Positions 8,577-16,776 of a DNA stretch of 64,000 bases are shown piece by piece. The DNA is taken from contig NZ_JACHGP010000012.1 in assembly GCF_014202335.1 (NCBI RefSeq), positions 1 to 64,000 of the forward strand, read 5' to 3'. Made by a program: the position numbers and the translations under genes. The stretch's first letter is position 1, and every line of letters begins with the position of its first letter. The notes under the pieces were generated by a model. That model did not search any database and was not told the DNA's origin. It saw only the letters and a program-made list of their open reading frames with translations. This DNA is from Mycobacterium sp. AZCC_0083. GTDB taxonomy: Bacteria; Actinomycetota; Actinomycetes; Mycobacteriales; Mycobacteriaceae.

Positions 8577-10144
8577 GGCTGTGTGTTCACCTTTCGTGGT
8601 TGCGGTTCGGTTGGGAGGAGGGGTTCGGGATCGATGTCACTCTTGGTCGGCATCTGTCCGCCTGGCTTGCGCCTGGTGTAGATGGCCAGAACCACGACGA
8701 TGGCCGCGAGGCCGAGGACGATCGCCGATATCGGCCGCTCGACGAAGATCAGCAGATCGTTGTCGGACAGAATCAACGACTGGCGAATCGCGTTCTCCGC
8801 CTGCGGCCCAAGGACGAACGCCATCAGCAGCGGTGTCGGTGGAATGGATAGTTTGCGGAAGCCGTATCCGAGGGCGCTGAAGAAGATCAGCATGTAGATG
8901 TCGAACATCGAACCGCGCACGCTGTATGCGCCCACGACCGACAGCACCAGGATGCACGGATAGAGCACCCAGTACGGAATCTTGAGCAGCCGCACCCATA
9001 TCGGAATCATCGGGAGGTTGAGCACGATGAGCGCGAAGTTGCCAAGATAGAGGCTGGCGATCACTGGCCAGACTATTTCCGGGTTCGTCTCGAACAGCCG
9101 TGGGCCGGGCTGGATTCCGAACAGCAGCAGGGCGGCCAGCATGACCGACGTACTTGCACTGCCCGGCAATCCCAGCGAAAGTAGCGGCACCATCGCGCCG
9201 CCGACCTCGGAGTTGTTGGCGGCCTCGGGTGCGGCGACGCCCTCCATGGCGCCCTTGCCGAACTTCTCCGGCCGCCGCGACATGTTCTTCTGCAGCGTGT
9301 AGGCCACGAACGAAGCGATGGTCGAGCCGCCGCCCGGCACCGACCCGACCAGGAAGCCGGTGATCGATCCCTGCGCGATGGCGCCGCGGCACTCCTTGAG
9401 GTCCTGCATGGTGGGCAACAGGTTCCGGATGCCCTTCGGGATGGTCAGCAGCGACTTGCCCCGCACCTGCTCGACGTTGACCAGCACCTCGGCCACCGCG
9501 AACATCCCAAGCGTCAGGACGAGGAACTCGACCCCGTCGAACAGGTTGATGTTGCCGAAGGTGAATCGTTGTGTGCCGCTGAACAAGTCGACGCCCACGG
9601 TGGACAGCAACAGGCCGACGGTCATCGAGATGAAGCCCTTGATCGGCGACTTGCCGGTGACGGTGATGACCAGCAGCAGACCGAACACCATCAGGGCGGC
9701 GAACTCGGGTGGCCCGAATGCGACGGCGAACTTCGCGATGATCGGGGCGAGGAAGGTCAGCGCGATCACACCCAAGGTGCTTGCGATGAATCCGGAGATT
9801 GCCGACATGCCCATCGCTGGCCCGGCCCTGCCCTGCCGGGCTAGTTGATGACCGTCGTAACACAGCACCACCGAAGACGTTTCGGTCGGAATGTTGAGCA
9901 GGATCGCCGTCGTCGAACCCGCGAACTTGGCGCCGTGATAGAGGCCGGCCATCATGATCAGGCCGGTCGTCGGTGGCAGTTTCAGCGTGAGCGGCAAGAG
10001 CACGGCCAGCACGGCGGCGGGGTTGCCGAGTCCTGGCAGAATGCCGACGACGGTGCCGAGAGTGACGCCGATGAGTACCCACATGAGGTTCTGCGGGGTC
10101 AGCGCCGAACCAAGACCCTCGACGAGGTTCTCCAGTGCGTTCAT
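8573..10144 (-). CDS. tctA: tripartite tricarboxylate transporter large permease (TctA)
   Basis: A 523-residue integral membrane protein of the TctA family with roughly a dozen hydrophobic segments. Family landmarks are GTVVGILPGLGNPAAVLAVL near the N-terminus, PTETSSVVLCYDGHQLARQG, and SVPGGGSTIASFVAYTLQK together with LSLGLPGSASTSVMLAALL in the middle; these proline/glycine-rich re-entrant segments are conserved in TctA. It is the transport subunit driven by an ion gradient. It lies 44 bp after tctB and overlaps tctC. Confidence 0.93.
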   Translation of the reverse strand: MNALENLVEGLGSALTPQNLMWVLIGVTLGTVVGILPGLGNPAAVLAVLLPLTLKLPPTTGLIMMAGLYHGAKFAGSTTAILLNIPTETSSVVLCYDGHQLARQGRAGPAMGMSAISGFIASTLGVIALTFLAPIIAKFAVAFGPPEFAALMVFGLLLVITVTGKSPIKGFISMTVGLLLSTVGVDLFSGTQRFTFGNINLFDGVEFLVLTLGMFAVAEVLVNVEQVRGKSLLTIPKGIRNLLPTMQDLKECRGAIAQGSITGFLVGSVPGGGSTIASFVAYTLQKNMSRRPEKFGKGAMEGVAAPEAANNSEVGGAMVPLLSLGLPGSASTSVMLAALLLFGIQPGPRLFETNPEIVWPVIASLYLGNFALIVLNLPMIPIWVRLLKIPYWVLYPCILVLSVVGAYSVRGSMFDIYMLIFFSALGYGFRKLSIPPTPLLMAFVLGPQAENAIRQSLILSDNDLLIFVERPISAIVLGLAAIVVVLAIYTRRKPGGQMPTKSDIDPEPLLPTEPQPRKVNTQP

Positions 10145-10188
10145 GTCTTCCTTGGGCTCGGTCTCGAAATGACTTCGTGCAGTTGCGG

Positions 10189-10671
10189 TTACGCAGGGAG
10201 CAATGGACCGTTGGGCAGCGGAATGCTGAAGGCATGGGCGAACAGCATGTACGTTGCGACCGGGATGAGCAGGGCGGCGACGAAGCTGCGGAAGTCTCGG
10301 CGACGCTCGATGCCGTAGAGCACGACGAGTGCCAGCAGCACCATCGCTGGCACGTATCCGACGACCGCGACCAGCGGTGCGATCACGCCGAACGCGACCA
10401 GCACCGCGAACGCGCGGACGCGGCCGCCGCGGGTGGGTCCCGGCTCGTCGGTGCCTGCTTCATCGTCGGCGGCCGGCTCGTCGCGCTCCCGTAGCGCCAT
10501 TCCGGCCAGCGTCAGACCGAGCGCGGTCAACAGGCCGGAGAGGATCTTCGGGAAGAAGCCGGGTCCCGGCACGTGACTGTCGCCGAACATCGCGAGCCCG
10601 TTGGCGTCCCAGAACGCCAGCGCGCCAACCACGGTGGTCACCAAGCCGGTCAAGAGGTCGAGCCGACGCAT
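10189..10671 (-). CDS. tctB: tripartite tricarboxylate transporter small permease (TctB)
   Basis: A 160-residue protein with four predicted transmembrane helices, the size and topology of the small TctB subunit. The N-terminus LTGLVTTVVGALAFWDANGL and the GPGFFPKILSGLLTALGL segment are typical of the family. A hydrophilic loop (RERDEPAADDEAGTDEPGP) separates the two helical pairs. A GGAGGG ribosome site precedes the ATG. It is the first gene of the B-A-C-MmgE operon, and its promoter contains the palindrome at 10721-10735. Confidence 0.87.
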   Translation of the reverse strand: MRRLDLLTGLVTTVVGALAFWDANGLAMFGDSHVPGPGFFPKILSGLLTALGLTLAGMALRERDEPAADDEAGTDEPGPTRGGRVRAFAVLVAFGVIAPLVAVVGYVPAMVLLALVVLYGIERRRDFRSFVAALLIPVATYMLFAHAFSIPLPNGPLLPA

Positions 10672-10720
10672 TCGCAGGCCCTCCGTTCAAGGCTGTGGGT
10701 TTCTTTCAGTCAGACATCAT

Positions 10721-10735
10721 TTCTGTCAGACAGAA
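10721..10735. promoter_or_regulatory. 15-bp palindrome in the tctB promoter, candidate IclR operator
   Basis: TTCTGTCAGACAGAA has perfect 7-base arms around one central base. A second CAGTCAGACATC half-site-like stretch sits just beside it at 10707-10718. It lies 50 bp upstream of tctB. A related CAGAC/GTCTG repeat is found on the other side of the IclR gene (11707-11717), so both promoters are likely controlled by that regulator. Confidence 0.6.
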
Positions 10736-10818
10736 TCGATGTGACGTATGTAACTCTCACCTCGGACGCAGCGTCAAGGGTTCTGCAGAAGGTTTCTTGA
10801 CAGCAGACACTCAGGCCG

Positions 10819-11598
10819 TCAGCACCTGAGTTTCGCGGCGCGCTCCAGCAGAATGGACGCGATTTCGGCGCGCTTCTCGCGGCTCAACCTGACCGTCGGG
10901 ACGGCAACGGCGACGGCGGCCACCGAGCTCCCCGCCGCATCACGCAACGCGACGGCGACCGACCCGACGCCCTCCTCGCTCTCCTCGAAGTTCGTCGCAT
11001 AGCCGTTGGCTCGCACCTCCTCGAGCGCCGTCATCAAGGCAGGCAGGGACGATAGCGAATGTTCGGTCTGAGGCGCCAGCGTGGCCGGATCGGCGTACAT
11101 CGCCCGCAGGCGGTCATCGGAGAGCCCGGCCAGCAGCACCTTTCCGCCCGAAGTGCAGTGCGCGTGCAGCAGGCTGCCGGTGCGAGGGGCGACCCTCAGG
11201 GCACGGCTGCCCTCGGCGGCGTCGACGTAGCGCACCCGCGTCCCCTCCAGCGTCATCAGATGCACGGTCTCGTTGAATCGCTCGACGAGTTCGACCAGCA
11301 GTGGGCGTGCCTTGACCCGGACATCGCTGCGCTCGACGACCGCCAACCCGATCTCCAGGAGCGTCGGGCCGGGCCGATAAGTCCTCGACTGTGGATCCTG
11401 CTGGACGAAACCGTGGTGGATCAGCATGGCCAACAGTCGGTGGGCGGTCGAGTGAGCGACACCCAGGTAGCTGCACGCATCGGTGAGCCGTAGCGAGTCC
11501 CGGTCGTTGAACAACCGGACGAGTCGCAAGGCGTTGTCGACCGACGTGATCGGGTAGGCCGGCTCCGCGCCGTCTTCGGAGACCGGATATGTCTGCAT
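10819..11598 (-). CDS. IclR family transcriptional regulator
   Basis: A 259-residue regulator. The N-terminal winged helix-turn-helix is at about residues 14-70 (ITSVDNALRLVRLF..., LTDACSYLGVAHSTAHRLLAML). The C-terminal effector-binding domain contains the family features RVAPRTGSLLHAHCTSGGKVLLAGL and NGYATNFEESEEGVGSVAVALRD. The ATG at 11598 gives the usual IclR length; a GTG at 11652 would add 18 residues. It sits between the tct operon (same strand, downstream) and the divergent VOC/chromate-transporter operon. Related CAGAC-type palindromes flank it, consistent with sensing the transported carboxylate or its product. Confidence 0.88.
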   Translation of the reverse strand: MQTYPVSEDGAEPAYPITSVDNALRLVRLFNDRDSLRLTDACSYLGVAHSTAHRLLAMLIHHGFVQQDPQSRTYRPGPTLLEIGLAVVERSDVRVKARPLLVELVERFNETVHLMTLEGTRVRYVDAAEGSRALRVAPRTGSLLHAHCTSGGKVLLAGLSDDRLRAMYADPATLAPQTEHSLSSLPALMTALEEVRANGYATNFEESEEGVGSVAVALRDAAGSSVAAVAVAVPTVRLSREKRAEIASILLERAAKLRC

Positions 11599-11706
11599 GA
11601 AAGAAATGTTGTCGGCAGAGTGGAAGTTTGTCCAGTACATCCGGCTGAGCACGGCAAATGACTCTTGACATGTTCCGTAGAGCGGACTTAGCTTCTGTTT
11701 TGCAGA

Positions 11707-11717
11707 CAGACCGTCTG
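11707..11717. promoter_or_regulatory. CAGAC-C-GTCTG palindrome between the IclR and VOC genes
   Basis: CAGACCGTCTG is an odd-length palindrome 26 bp before the VOC start codon. It is flanked by TTCTG (11692-11696) and CAGAA (11723-11727), giving a wider nested dyad resembling the tctB operator. Proposed IclR binding site for both divergent genes. Confidence 0.5.
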
Positions 11718-11743
11718 ACTAGCAGAAGATTTCAGGAGGATTG

Positions 11744-12139
11744 ATGCGCATCCGCCATCTGGGGATCGTGACGGACGATCTCGAACGGTCGGCCGAGTTC
11801 TACGAGAAGGTGTTCGGCTTCAAGCGCCTCGGTGACATCCGCACCCCCGGCCACTACCCGGGCAAGGCCATCGACCTGTCCGACGGCGAAGTCAACTACT
11901 CGCTGCTGTGCCCGGACGAGCGGGTGGAGACCTCGCACTGGACTCAGGGCACATTGGGCCCCAACCACATCGGCGTCGAGATCGAGGACACCGCACACGC
12001 CGCGGAGGCCCTCAAGGGCTATGGCATCGAGATCTACGGCGAGGACAAGGAACAGTGGCCGCCGCGGTTCTTCAAGTTCAAGGACCTCGACGGCGTCGAA
12101 GTGGACGTCGCTACTCCCGACCGCAGCTGGAAGTTCTGA
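11744..12139 (+). CDS. VOC (glyoxalase/dioxygenase superfamily) protein
   Basis: A 131-residue single vicinal-oxygen-chelate domain made of two beta-alpha-beta-beta-beta units. It starts MRIRHLGIVTDDLERSAEFY, with the first metal-ligand histidine in the usual place (RIRHLGI). The second half carries LGPNHIGVEIED and ends KFKDLDGVEVDVATPD, where the final acidic residue normally completes the metal site. The ATG at 11744 is preceded by an AGGAGG ribosome site at 11734-11739. Epimerase, lyase or dioxygenase activity cannot be decided from sequence. It probably acts on the compound handled by the neighbouring TctBAC/MmgE genes, because it shares the IclR-controlled promoter region. Confidence 0.82.
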   Translation: MRIRHLGIVTDDLERSAEFYEKVFGFKRLGDIRTPGHYPGKAIDLSDGEVNYSLLCPDERVETSHWTQGTLGPNHIGVEIEDTAHAAEALKGYGIEIYGEDKEQWPPRFFKFKDLDGVEVDVATPDRSWKF

Positions 12140-12156
12140 CGAGAGAAGCACATTCG

Positions 12157-12768
12157 GTGGCCGGAGCGAATTCCGATTCCCGGGAAGACCGCTCCGGCCA
12201 CGAATGGCCCAACGTCCTACTCGGATTCTTGCGGATCGGCGCACTGGCGTTCGGCGGAGGCAGCGCCACCATCGTCGCGATGCGCGAGCTCGCCCTGCGC
12301 AGGAGATGGCTCACCGACGAGGAGTTCCTCGAGACCGTGGTGCTGAGCCGGGTCACGCCCGGCATCACCATCCTGGCGCAGACCATCTTGATCGGCCGCA
12401 AGGTCGACGGTGTGCGCGGCATCGTCGCCGCCGTCGTCGGCATGCTGTTGCCATCCGTCACCATCACCATCTTGCTGGCGCGGCTCTACGTCTCGGTGCG
12501 CGACCAAACGTGGTCGCAGCGGCCGTTGGAGATGATCGCCGCGCTCGCCGCGGGTTTCGCGGTCGCGTTGGCCCTGCTCCTCCTCAAGGACACGCTGTCC
12601 GTCGACTGGCACTGGCGCGGCCCTGCGGGGTTCCTCTGCTACGTCGCCCTTGGCGCGGTGGCGCCCAATCCGCTCCTGCTGCTCGTCGCGGCCGTCGCGG
12701 CCGGTCTGCTGGCCCCGTGGTGCTTCGTACCTCGCGACGCCCAAGAAGAAGACTCAGATGCCCCTTAG
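12157..12768 (+). CDS. chromate transporter family protein, first half-size subunit
   Basis: A 203-residue membrane protein with the ChrA N-domain motif FLRIGALAFGGGSATIVAMR and the paired VTPGITILAQTILIGRKVDGVRG segment, followed by about five hydrophobic helices. It corresponds to one half of a long-chain ChrA; the other half is the next gene, overlapping by 11 bp. Such split (short-chain) pairs act together as an inner-membrane anion transporter. The GTG at 12157 is the nearest start after the VOC stop. Chromate may not be the physiological substrate; the operon context suggests organic-anion handling. Confidence 0.82.
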   Translation: MAGANSDSREDRSGHEWPNVLLGFLRIGALAFGGGSATIVAMRELALRRRWLTDEEFLETVVLSRVTPGITILAQTILIGRKVDGVRGIVAAVVGMLLPSVTITILLARLYVSVRDQTWSQRPLEMIAALAAGFAVALALLLLKDTLSVDWHWRGPAGFLCYVALGAVAPNPLLLLVAAVAAGLLAPWCFVPRDAQEEDSDAP

Positions 12769-13261
12769 CCATTTGTTCCTGATCATCCTGATCGCCAGCA
12801 CGTTCAGCTTCGGCGGACTGGGCTCGCTGCCCGTGCTGCAGAGTCAACTGGCCGCCAACGGGGTGTCGCCGGACGCCGTCGTCCTGCCGGCGCTGGCCGT
12901 CGGCAACATCAGCCCCGGCCCGAACGGCCTGTACCTCGTCGCCGCGAGCTACTTCATGGGTGGCATCAAGGGCAGCCTGATCGCCTGCCTGGCGGTGGCG
13001 ATTCCACCGTTCCTGGTGATCCCCGTCGAGCGCGCCAAGCGGCGCCTCATCCATCTGCCCCGGTTTCGCGCGATGCTGCGGTCGTTGGCGTTGGCCGTCG
13101 TGGCACTGCTCGTCGTCACCGACTGGTCACTCATCACGCACGCCGCGGCGAACGGTCCGCGCAGCATCACCGTCATGGTGGTGGGCGCCCTGGCGCTGCT
13201 GCTGCGCGTGCCGCCGCTGCTCGGCGTGTTGGCCGCCATCGGCGTCGGGATCAGATGGTGA
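12758..13261 (+). CDS. chromate transporter family protein, second half-size subunit
   Basis: A 167-residue membrane protein whose N-terminus (ASTFSFGGLGSLPVLQSQL) and following VGNISPGPNGLYLVAASYFMGG segment are the second copies of the ChrA GGG and PGP motifs. Several hydrophobic helices follow. The ATG at 12758 lies inside the end of the preceding gene (11-bp overlap), so the two halves are translated together. A strong hairpin terminator follows at 13276-13311. Confidence 0.82.
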   Translation: MPLSHLFLIILIASTFSFGGLGSLPVLQSQLAANGVSPDAVVLPALAVGNISPGPNGLYLVAASYFMGGIKGSLIACLAVAIPPFLVIPVERAKRRLIHLPRFRAMLRSLALAVVALLVVTDWSLITHAAANGPRSITVMVVGALALLLRVPPLLGVLAAIGVGIRW

Positions 13262-13275
13262 CCGTTGAAACGAAC

Positions 13276-13311
13276 AACGCCGCTGCTCGGCGTGAACCGA
13301 GCAGCGGCGTT
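13276..13311. terminator. hairpin terminator between convergent chromate-transporter and antigen 85 genes
   Basis: A perfect 15-bp stem (AACGCCGCTGCTCGG pairing with CCGAGCAGCGGCGTT) with a 6-nt loop lies between two convergent stop codons. There is no long U tract, as is usual in mycobacteria. It can serve both strands. Confidence 0.8.
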
Positions 13312-13332
13312 GAACTCAGACGTTGAGCGCTG

Positions 13333-14310
13333 TTAGCCGAGCACCCGCTGCAGGTCGGGCTTCATCTGCTGGAGCTGCTGGCCCCAGTAGGCCCAGGTGT
13401 GCGTACCGGCGTCCGGGAAGTTGAAGACCCCGTTCTTGCCACCAGCTGCGATGTACTCATCCTGGAACGTGCGGTTGGTGCGGATCGTCAGGCCCTCGAG
13501 GAACTTGGCAGGCACGTCGCCGCCACCCAGCTCGTTGGGCTGGCCGTTACCGCAGTACACCCAGAGGCGCGTGTTGTTGGCCACCAGTGCCGGAATCTGC
13601 ACCATCGGGTCGTTGCGCTTCCAGCCACTGTTCGGATCTTCCGTGGCACCCCACATGTCGTTGGCCTTGAAACCACCGGCGTCACCCATCGACATGTTGA
13701 TCAGGAAGGGCCACGAACCCTCGGACGGGTTCAGGAAGCCCGACAGCGAGGCTGCGTAGACGAACTGCTGCGGGTGGTAGACCGACAGGATCATCGATGC
13801 CGAACCGGCCATCGACAGACCAACCGCCGCGCTGCCGGTCGGCTTGACCTGCTTCTCCGAGTTGAGGTAGCCCGGCAGCTCCGAGGTCAGGAACGTCTCC
13901 CACTTGTAGGTGATGGGAGGGCCGGCGTTGTTGCGCGCAGGCGAGTACCAGTCAGCGTAGAAGCTGGACTGGCCGCCAACCGGCATGACGACCGACAGTC
14001 CGGAGTCGAGGTACCACTCGAACGCGGCCGTCTCGATGTCCCAGCCGTTGAAGTCGTCGCGGGCACGCAGACCGTCGAGCAGGTACACCGCAGGCGAGCC
14101 TGCGCCACCGCTCTGGAACTGGACCTTGATGTCCTTGCCCATGGACGGCGACGGCACCATCAGATACTCGACTGGCAGACCAGGACGCGAGAACGCCCCC
14201 GCAGTCGCGCCGCCTCCAACCAGCCCGATCATGCCGGGTAGCAGGAGCGCCGCCATGGTCGCACCAAAGAACCGGCGCGCCCATCGGCCACGAATTCTGT
14301 CAACGAACAT
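13333..14310 (-). CDS. fbpC: antigen 85-type mycolyltransferase, closest to Ag85C
   Basis: A 325-residue secreted alpha/beta hydrolase that transfers mycolic acids between trehalose monomycolates and to arabinogalactan. A signal peptide of about 39 residues ends at ATAGA before the classic mature start FSRPGLPVEYL. The nucleophile is the serine of GLSMAGSASM, the acid is the glutamate of KFLEGLTIRTN, and the histidine is in FPDAGTHTWAYW. The Cys87-Cys92 pair of Ag85A/B is replaced by ARNNAGPP, while the cysteine of WVYCGNG is kept; with FLNPSEG and NGVFNF this points to the Ag85C subgroup. The ATG at 14310 is the start giving a proper signal peptide. Confidence 0.92.
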   Translation of the reverse strand: MFVDRIRGRWARRFFGATMAALLLPGMIGLVGGGATAGAFSRPGLPVEYLMVPSPSMGKDIKVQFQSGGAGSPAVYLLDGLRARDDFNGWDIETAAFEWYLDSGLSVVMPVGGQSSFYADWYSPARNNAGPPITYKWETFLTSELPGYLNSEKQVKPTGSAAVGLSMAGSASMILSVYHPQQFVYAASLSGFLNPSEGSWPFLINMSMGDAGGFKANDMWGATEDPNSGWKRNDPMVQIPALVANNTRLWVYCGNGQPNELGGGDVPAKFLEGLTIRTNRTFQDEYIAAGGKNGVFNFPDAGTHTWAYWGQQLQQMKPDLQRVLG

Positions 14311-14566
14311 CAATGAAATCCATTCAGTTTGCGATTGCCGCGTTACTCGTTCCACACCCACGGTCAGATGACCGCCCAAGCGGCCCTCGGTCTCGCAACC
14401 GGAGCCGCGCCTGCCCAACCTTGGACAGACCAGAGAGTTTAGTTGTAGGTGGCAGTAAAACATGTGGCCAGTAAGTCGACCAACCCCAGGCAGAGGTTTG
14501 ACGCCCTAACGGAATGGTGACGTGACCGTCAGCCGAGCCAGTGGCGACGACCGTAGGCTGCCGCTC

Positions 14567-15133
14567 ATGGTGAGTACGCGCGACTCCGCTGGCAACAGAT
14601 TGTCGGTGGATGACTGGATCCAGGCCGGTTACGCAATCCTTGCCGCCGAAGGCATGAAGGCACTGAAGATCGACCGGTTGTGCGCGCAGCTCGGCGTCAC
14701 CAAGGGCAGCTTCTACTGGCACTTCGACGGCATTCCCAGCTATCGCACAGCACTCGTCCAGGCTTGGGGGGAATTGCGCGACGAGGACCGTCGACACATC
14801 GACGAGATGGGCGGCGTGCCGCCGCGTGAACGTCTGTCGACAATGATGGCCTCGTTGGTCAGCCCGCGACACTGGACCCTCGAGCGCGCGATGCGGGAAT
14901 GGGCCCGCTCCGACGAGTCGGTGGCCGCCAGCGTGCGGGCGGCTGACCGCCTGCTGCTGCGGGCGGTGCGGCAGGCGTTCCTGGATTACGGATTCGTCGC
15001 CGAGGAAGCCGATCTGCGGGCCAGAGCCACCTTCGCGGCGGGAATCGGCTTCCTGCATCTGTCCGGCGCCGTACCTGGCGACCAGGACGCCGCTGACGCC
15101 GAACGGTTTCTGCAGCTGATGCTCGCGAGGTAA
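14567..15133 (+). CDS. TetR family transcriptional regulator
   Basis: A 188-residue regulator with an N-terminal TetR helix-turn-helix (about residues 10-60: WIQAGYAILAAEGMKALKIDRLCAQLGVTK then GSFYWHF). The C-terminal ligand domain includes VSPRHWTLERAMREWARSD. The ATG at 14567 is preferred; a GTG at 14522 would add 15 unlike residues. It lies just before a CCATACT/AGTATGG palindrome and the flavin monooxygenase-like gene on the same strand, and probably represses that gene. Confidence 0.85.
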   Translation: MVSTRDSAGNRLSVDDWIQAGYAILAAEGMKALKIDRLCAQLGVTKGSFYWHFDGIPSYRTALVQAWGELRDEDRRHIDEMGGVPPRERLSTMMASLVSPRHWTLERAMREWARSDESVAASVRAADRLLLRAVRQAFLDYGFVAEEADLRARATFAAGIGFLHLSGAVPGDQDAADAERFLQLMLAR

Positions 15134-15141
15134 CCCGAGTT

Positions 15142-15159
15142 CCATACTAAAAAGTATGG
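15142..15159. promoter_or_regulatory. 18-bp inverted repeat, candidate TetR operator
   Basis: CCATACTAAAAAGTATGG has perfect 7-base arms and a 4-base spacer. It fills the 39-bp gap between the TetR gene and the next start codon at 15173, overlapping the likely promoter of the downstream monooxygenase. Confidence 0.7.
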
Positions 15160-15172
15160 TAACTTCCGGCGC

Positions 15173-16345
15173 ATGCCGACCCTCGATGCGACGTACGGAA
15201 TCACCGACGCGTTCGTCGGCCGACTCGCCGACCGCGCGCGACACGCCGAAGACCTCCGACGCCTGCCCGATGCGACCGTTGCCGACCTCGCCGTGTCGGG
15301 TTTCACCGATCTACTGGTGCCCAAGCGCTACGGCGGCCTGCAGGCTGACTTTCCCGCGATCCTCGACCCGGTGCGACGAATGGCGGCAGGCTGCACCTCC
15401 AGTGCGTGGACCATCGGGTTCTACGCATTGCACAACTGGATGCTGGCGCTGTTCGGCGAACGCGCCCAGGAGGAGGCGTTCGCCACCCGGCCGTTCCTGG
15501 CGCCAGCACCGCTGGCCCCGACCGGCCGGGGTCTGCCCGTTACGGGCGGGATCAGGCTCAGTGGCCGCTGGTCGTGGGCGACCGGCGTGATGGACGGCAA
15601 CTGGATCATCGTCGGATGTCTGTGCGAATCCCCTGACGAGCCAGCTGGCATCTACCCCGCGCTGGCGCTGCTGCCCATGACCGACATCACCATCGGGGAC
15701 GTCTGGCACACCGACGGCATGCGCGCCACCGGATCCAATGACGTGGTCATCGCCGACGTGTTCGTCCCCGAGTACCGCCTGGTGCGAGTGACCGACATCT
15801 ACGGCGGCACCGCGCCGGGTGCGGAGCTGCATGACTGTCCGACGTACCGCTGGCCGATGGTGCCCGCACTTGGGCTGCTGGCGGCCATGCCAGCGCTCGG
15901 CAGCGCCGAGCGCGTGACCGAGCTGTACGCAGATCGGCTGGCACAGCGGGTGCTGGCCTACGAGGGCGTCATTCAGAAGGACAAACCCATCGCCCAAGCC
16001 CACCTGGGCCAGGCCCGGGTGCGCCTGCGCGCCTTGCGGGGTCTGCTCGCCGACACCGTTGGCGAGATCGAGACCATCCTCGCCACCGGTGATCCGGTGC
16101 CCCGCCCGGTACGCGGCGACGCCCGCCTAGCCGCGGCACACATCGTGCACGAGTCGCGAGCGGTCATCGCCGCGCTAACGGAGGCATCCGGCGCGAGCGC
16201 GCACTTCCTGGATAGCCCGCTGCAACGTTTCAAGCGCGACGTCGACGTCATCTCGGGCCACGTCGTGTTCGACTACGACACCAGCCGGGAACTGGCGGGG
16301 GCGTTGACGCTGGGCATGAAGATCCCGCGCACGGCGATGGTGTGA
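15173..16345 (+). CDS. acyl-CoA dehydrogenase-fold flavin monooxygenase (HsaA/HpaB group-D-like)
   Basis: A 390-residue protein with the acyl-CoA dehydrogenase fold but without the catalytic IYEGT glutamate. LVPKRYGGLQADFPAILDPVR, GCTSSAWTIGFYALHNWMLALF, the SGRWSWATGVMDGNWIIVG segment and the DVISGHVVFDYDTSRE C-terminus match two-component flavin-dependent monooxygenases such as HsaA, which hydroxylate phenolic rings using reduced flavin from a partner reductase. No reductase gene adjoins it. It opens the 15-24 kb catabolic region, directly after its likely TetR repressor and operator. Confidence 0.82.
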   Translation: MPTLDATYGITDAFVGRLADRARHAEDLRRLPDATVADLAVSGFTDLLVPKRYGGLQADFPAILDPVRRMAAGCTSSAWTIGFYALHNWMLALFGERAQEEAFATRPFLAPAPLAPTGRGLPVTGGIRLSGRWSWATGVMDGNWIIVGCLCESPDEPAGIYPALALLPMTDITIGDVWHTDGMRATGSNDVVIADVFVPEYRLVRVTDIYGGTAPGAELHDCPTYRWPMVPALGLLAAMPALGSAERVTELYADRLAQRVLAYEGVIQKDKPIAQAHLGQARVRLRALRGLLADTVGEIETILATGDPVPRPVRGDARLAAAHIVHESRAVIAALTEASGASAHFLDSPLQRFKRDVDVISGHVVFDYDTSRELAGALTLGMKIPRTAMV

Positions 16346-16346
16346 A

Positions 16347-16658
16347 ATGAACTATGTGCTCGAGACGATCGGCCGCAAATCTGGAGAACCCCGTCGCACG
16401 CCGTTGGGCGGCAAGCTCGTCGACGGCCAGTTCTGGTTCGTCTCGGAGTTCGGCGAGCAGTCCCAGTACGTTCGCAACATCCAAGCGGATCCGCGTGTGC
16501 GGGTGCGGCTGCGCGGACGGTGGCGCACTGGCACGGCGCATCTGATGCCCGATGCCGATCCGCACGCGCGCCTTCGAGACCTGCCGCAGTTCAACAGCTT
16601 CGGCGTCCGGACGTTCGGCAACAACCTGCTGACCGTGCGCGTCGACCTGGACCGCTGA
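16347..16658 (+). CDS. short deazaflavin (F420)-dependent nitroreductase family protein (Ddn-like)
   Basis: A 103-residue protein that begins directly at the conserved core YVLETIGRKSGEPRRTPLGG, followed by FWFVSEFGEQSQYVRNIQADPRVRV, the signature of the mycobacterial Ddn/Rv3547 split-barrel family that uses coenzyme F420. Typical members are about 140-150 residues with an extra N-terminal helix; that part is missing here, and the gene starts 1 bp after the preceding stop. It may be a naturally short form acting with the monooxygenase before it. Confidence 0.78.
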   Translation: MNYVLETIGRKSGEPRRTPLGGKLVDGQFWFVSEFGEQSQYVRNIQADPRVRVRLRGRWRTGTAHLMPDADPHARLRDLPQFNSFGVRTFGNNLLTVRVDLDR

Positions 16659-16715
16659 AGCCGCGGAAGAAGACACCCGCGAAGGCCTGGAACGGCTCTT
16701 GCAACGCGCCCGAAA

Positions 16716-16735
16716 TAAAAGTAACGTCAGTTTTA
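16716..16735. promoter_or_regulatory. imperfect 20-bp palindrome upstream of the dioxygenase operon
   Basis: TAAAAGTAACGTCAGTTTTA pairs at 8 of 10 positions around a central ACGT. It is in an AT-rich patch in the 118-bp gap before the cupin gene at 16777. Candidate operator for the TetR encoded within the operon at 21181. Confidence 0.45.
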
Positions 16736-16776
16736 GTTCTGTATGTCATTCCTGCCGCACACCATCGGAGACAGCC

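Noticed and set aside
8637..10235. 532-codon frame opposite in phase to tctA on the same strand
   Set aside because: Arg/Pro/His-rich composition typical of an out-of-frame reading; tctA has a full set of transmembrane helices.
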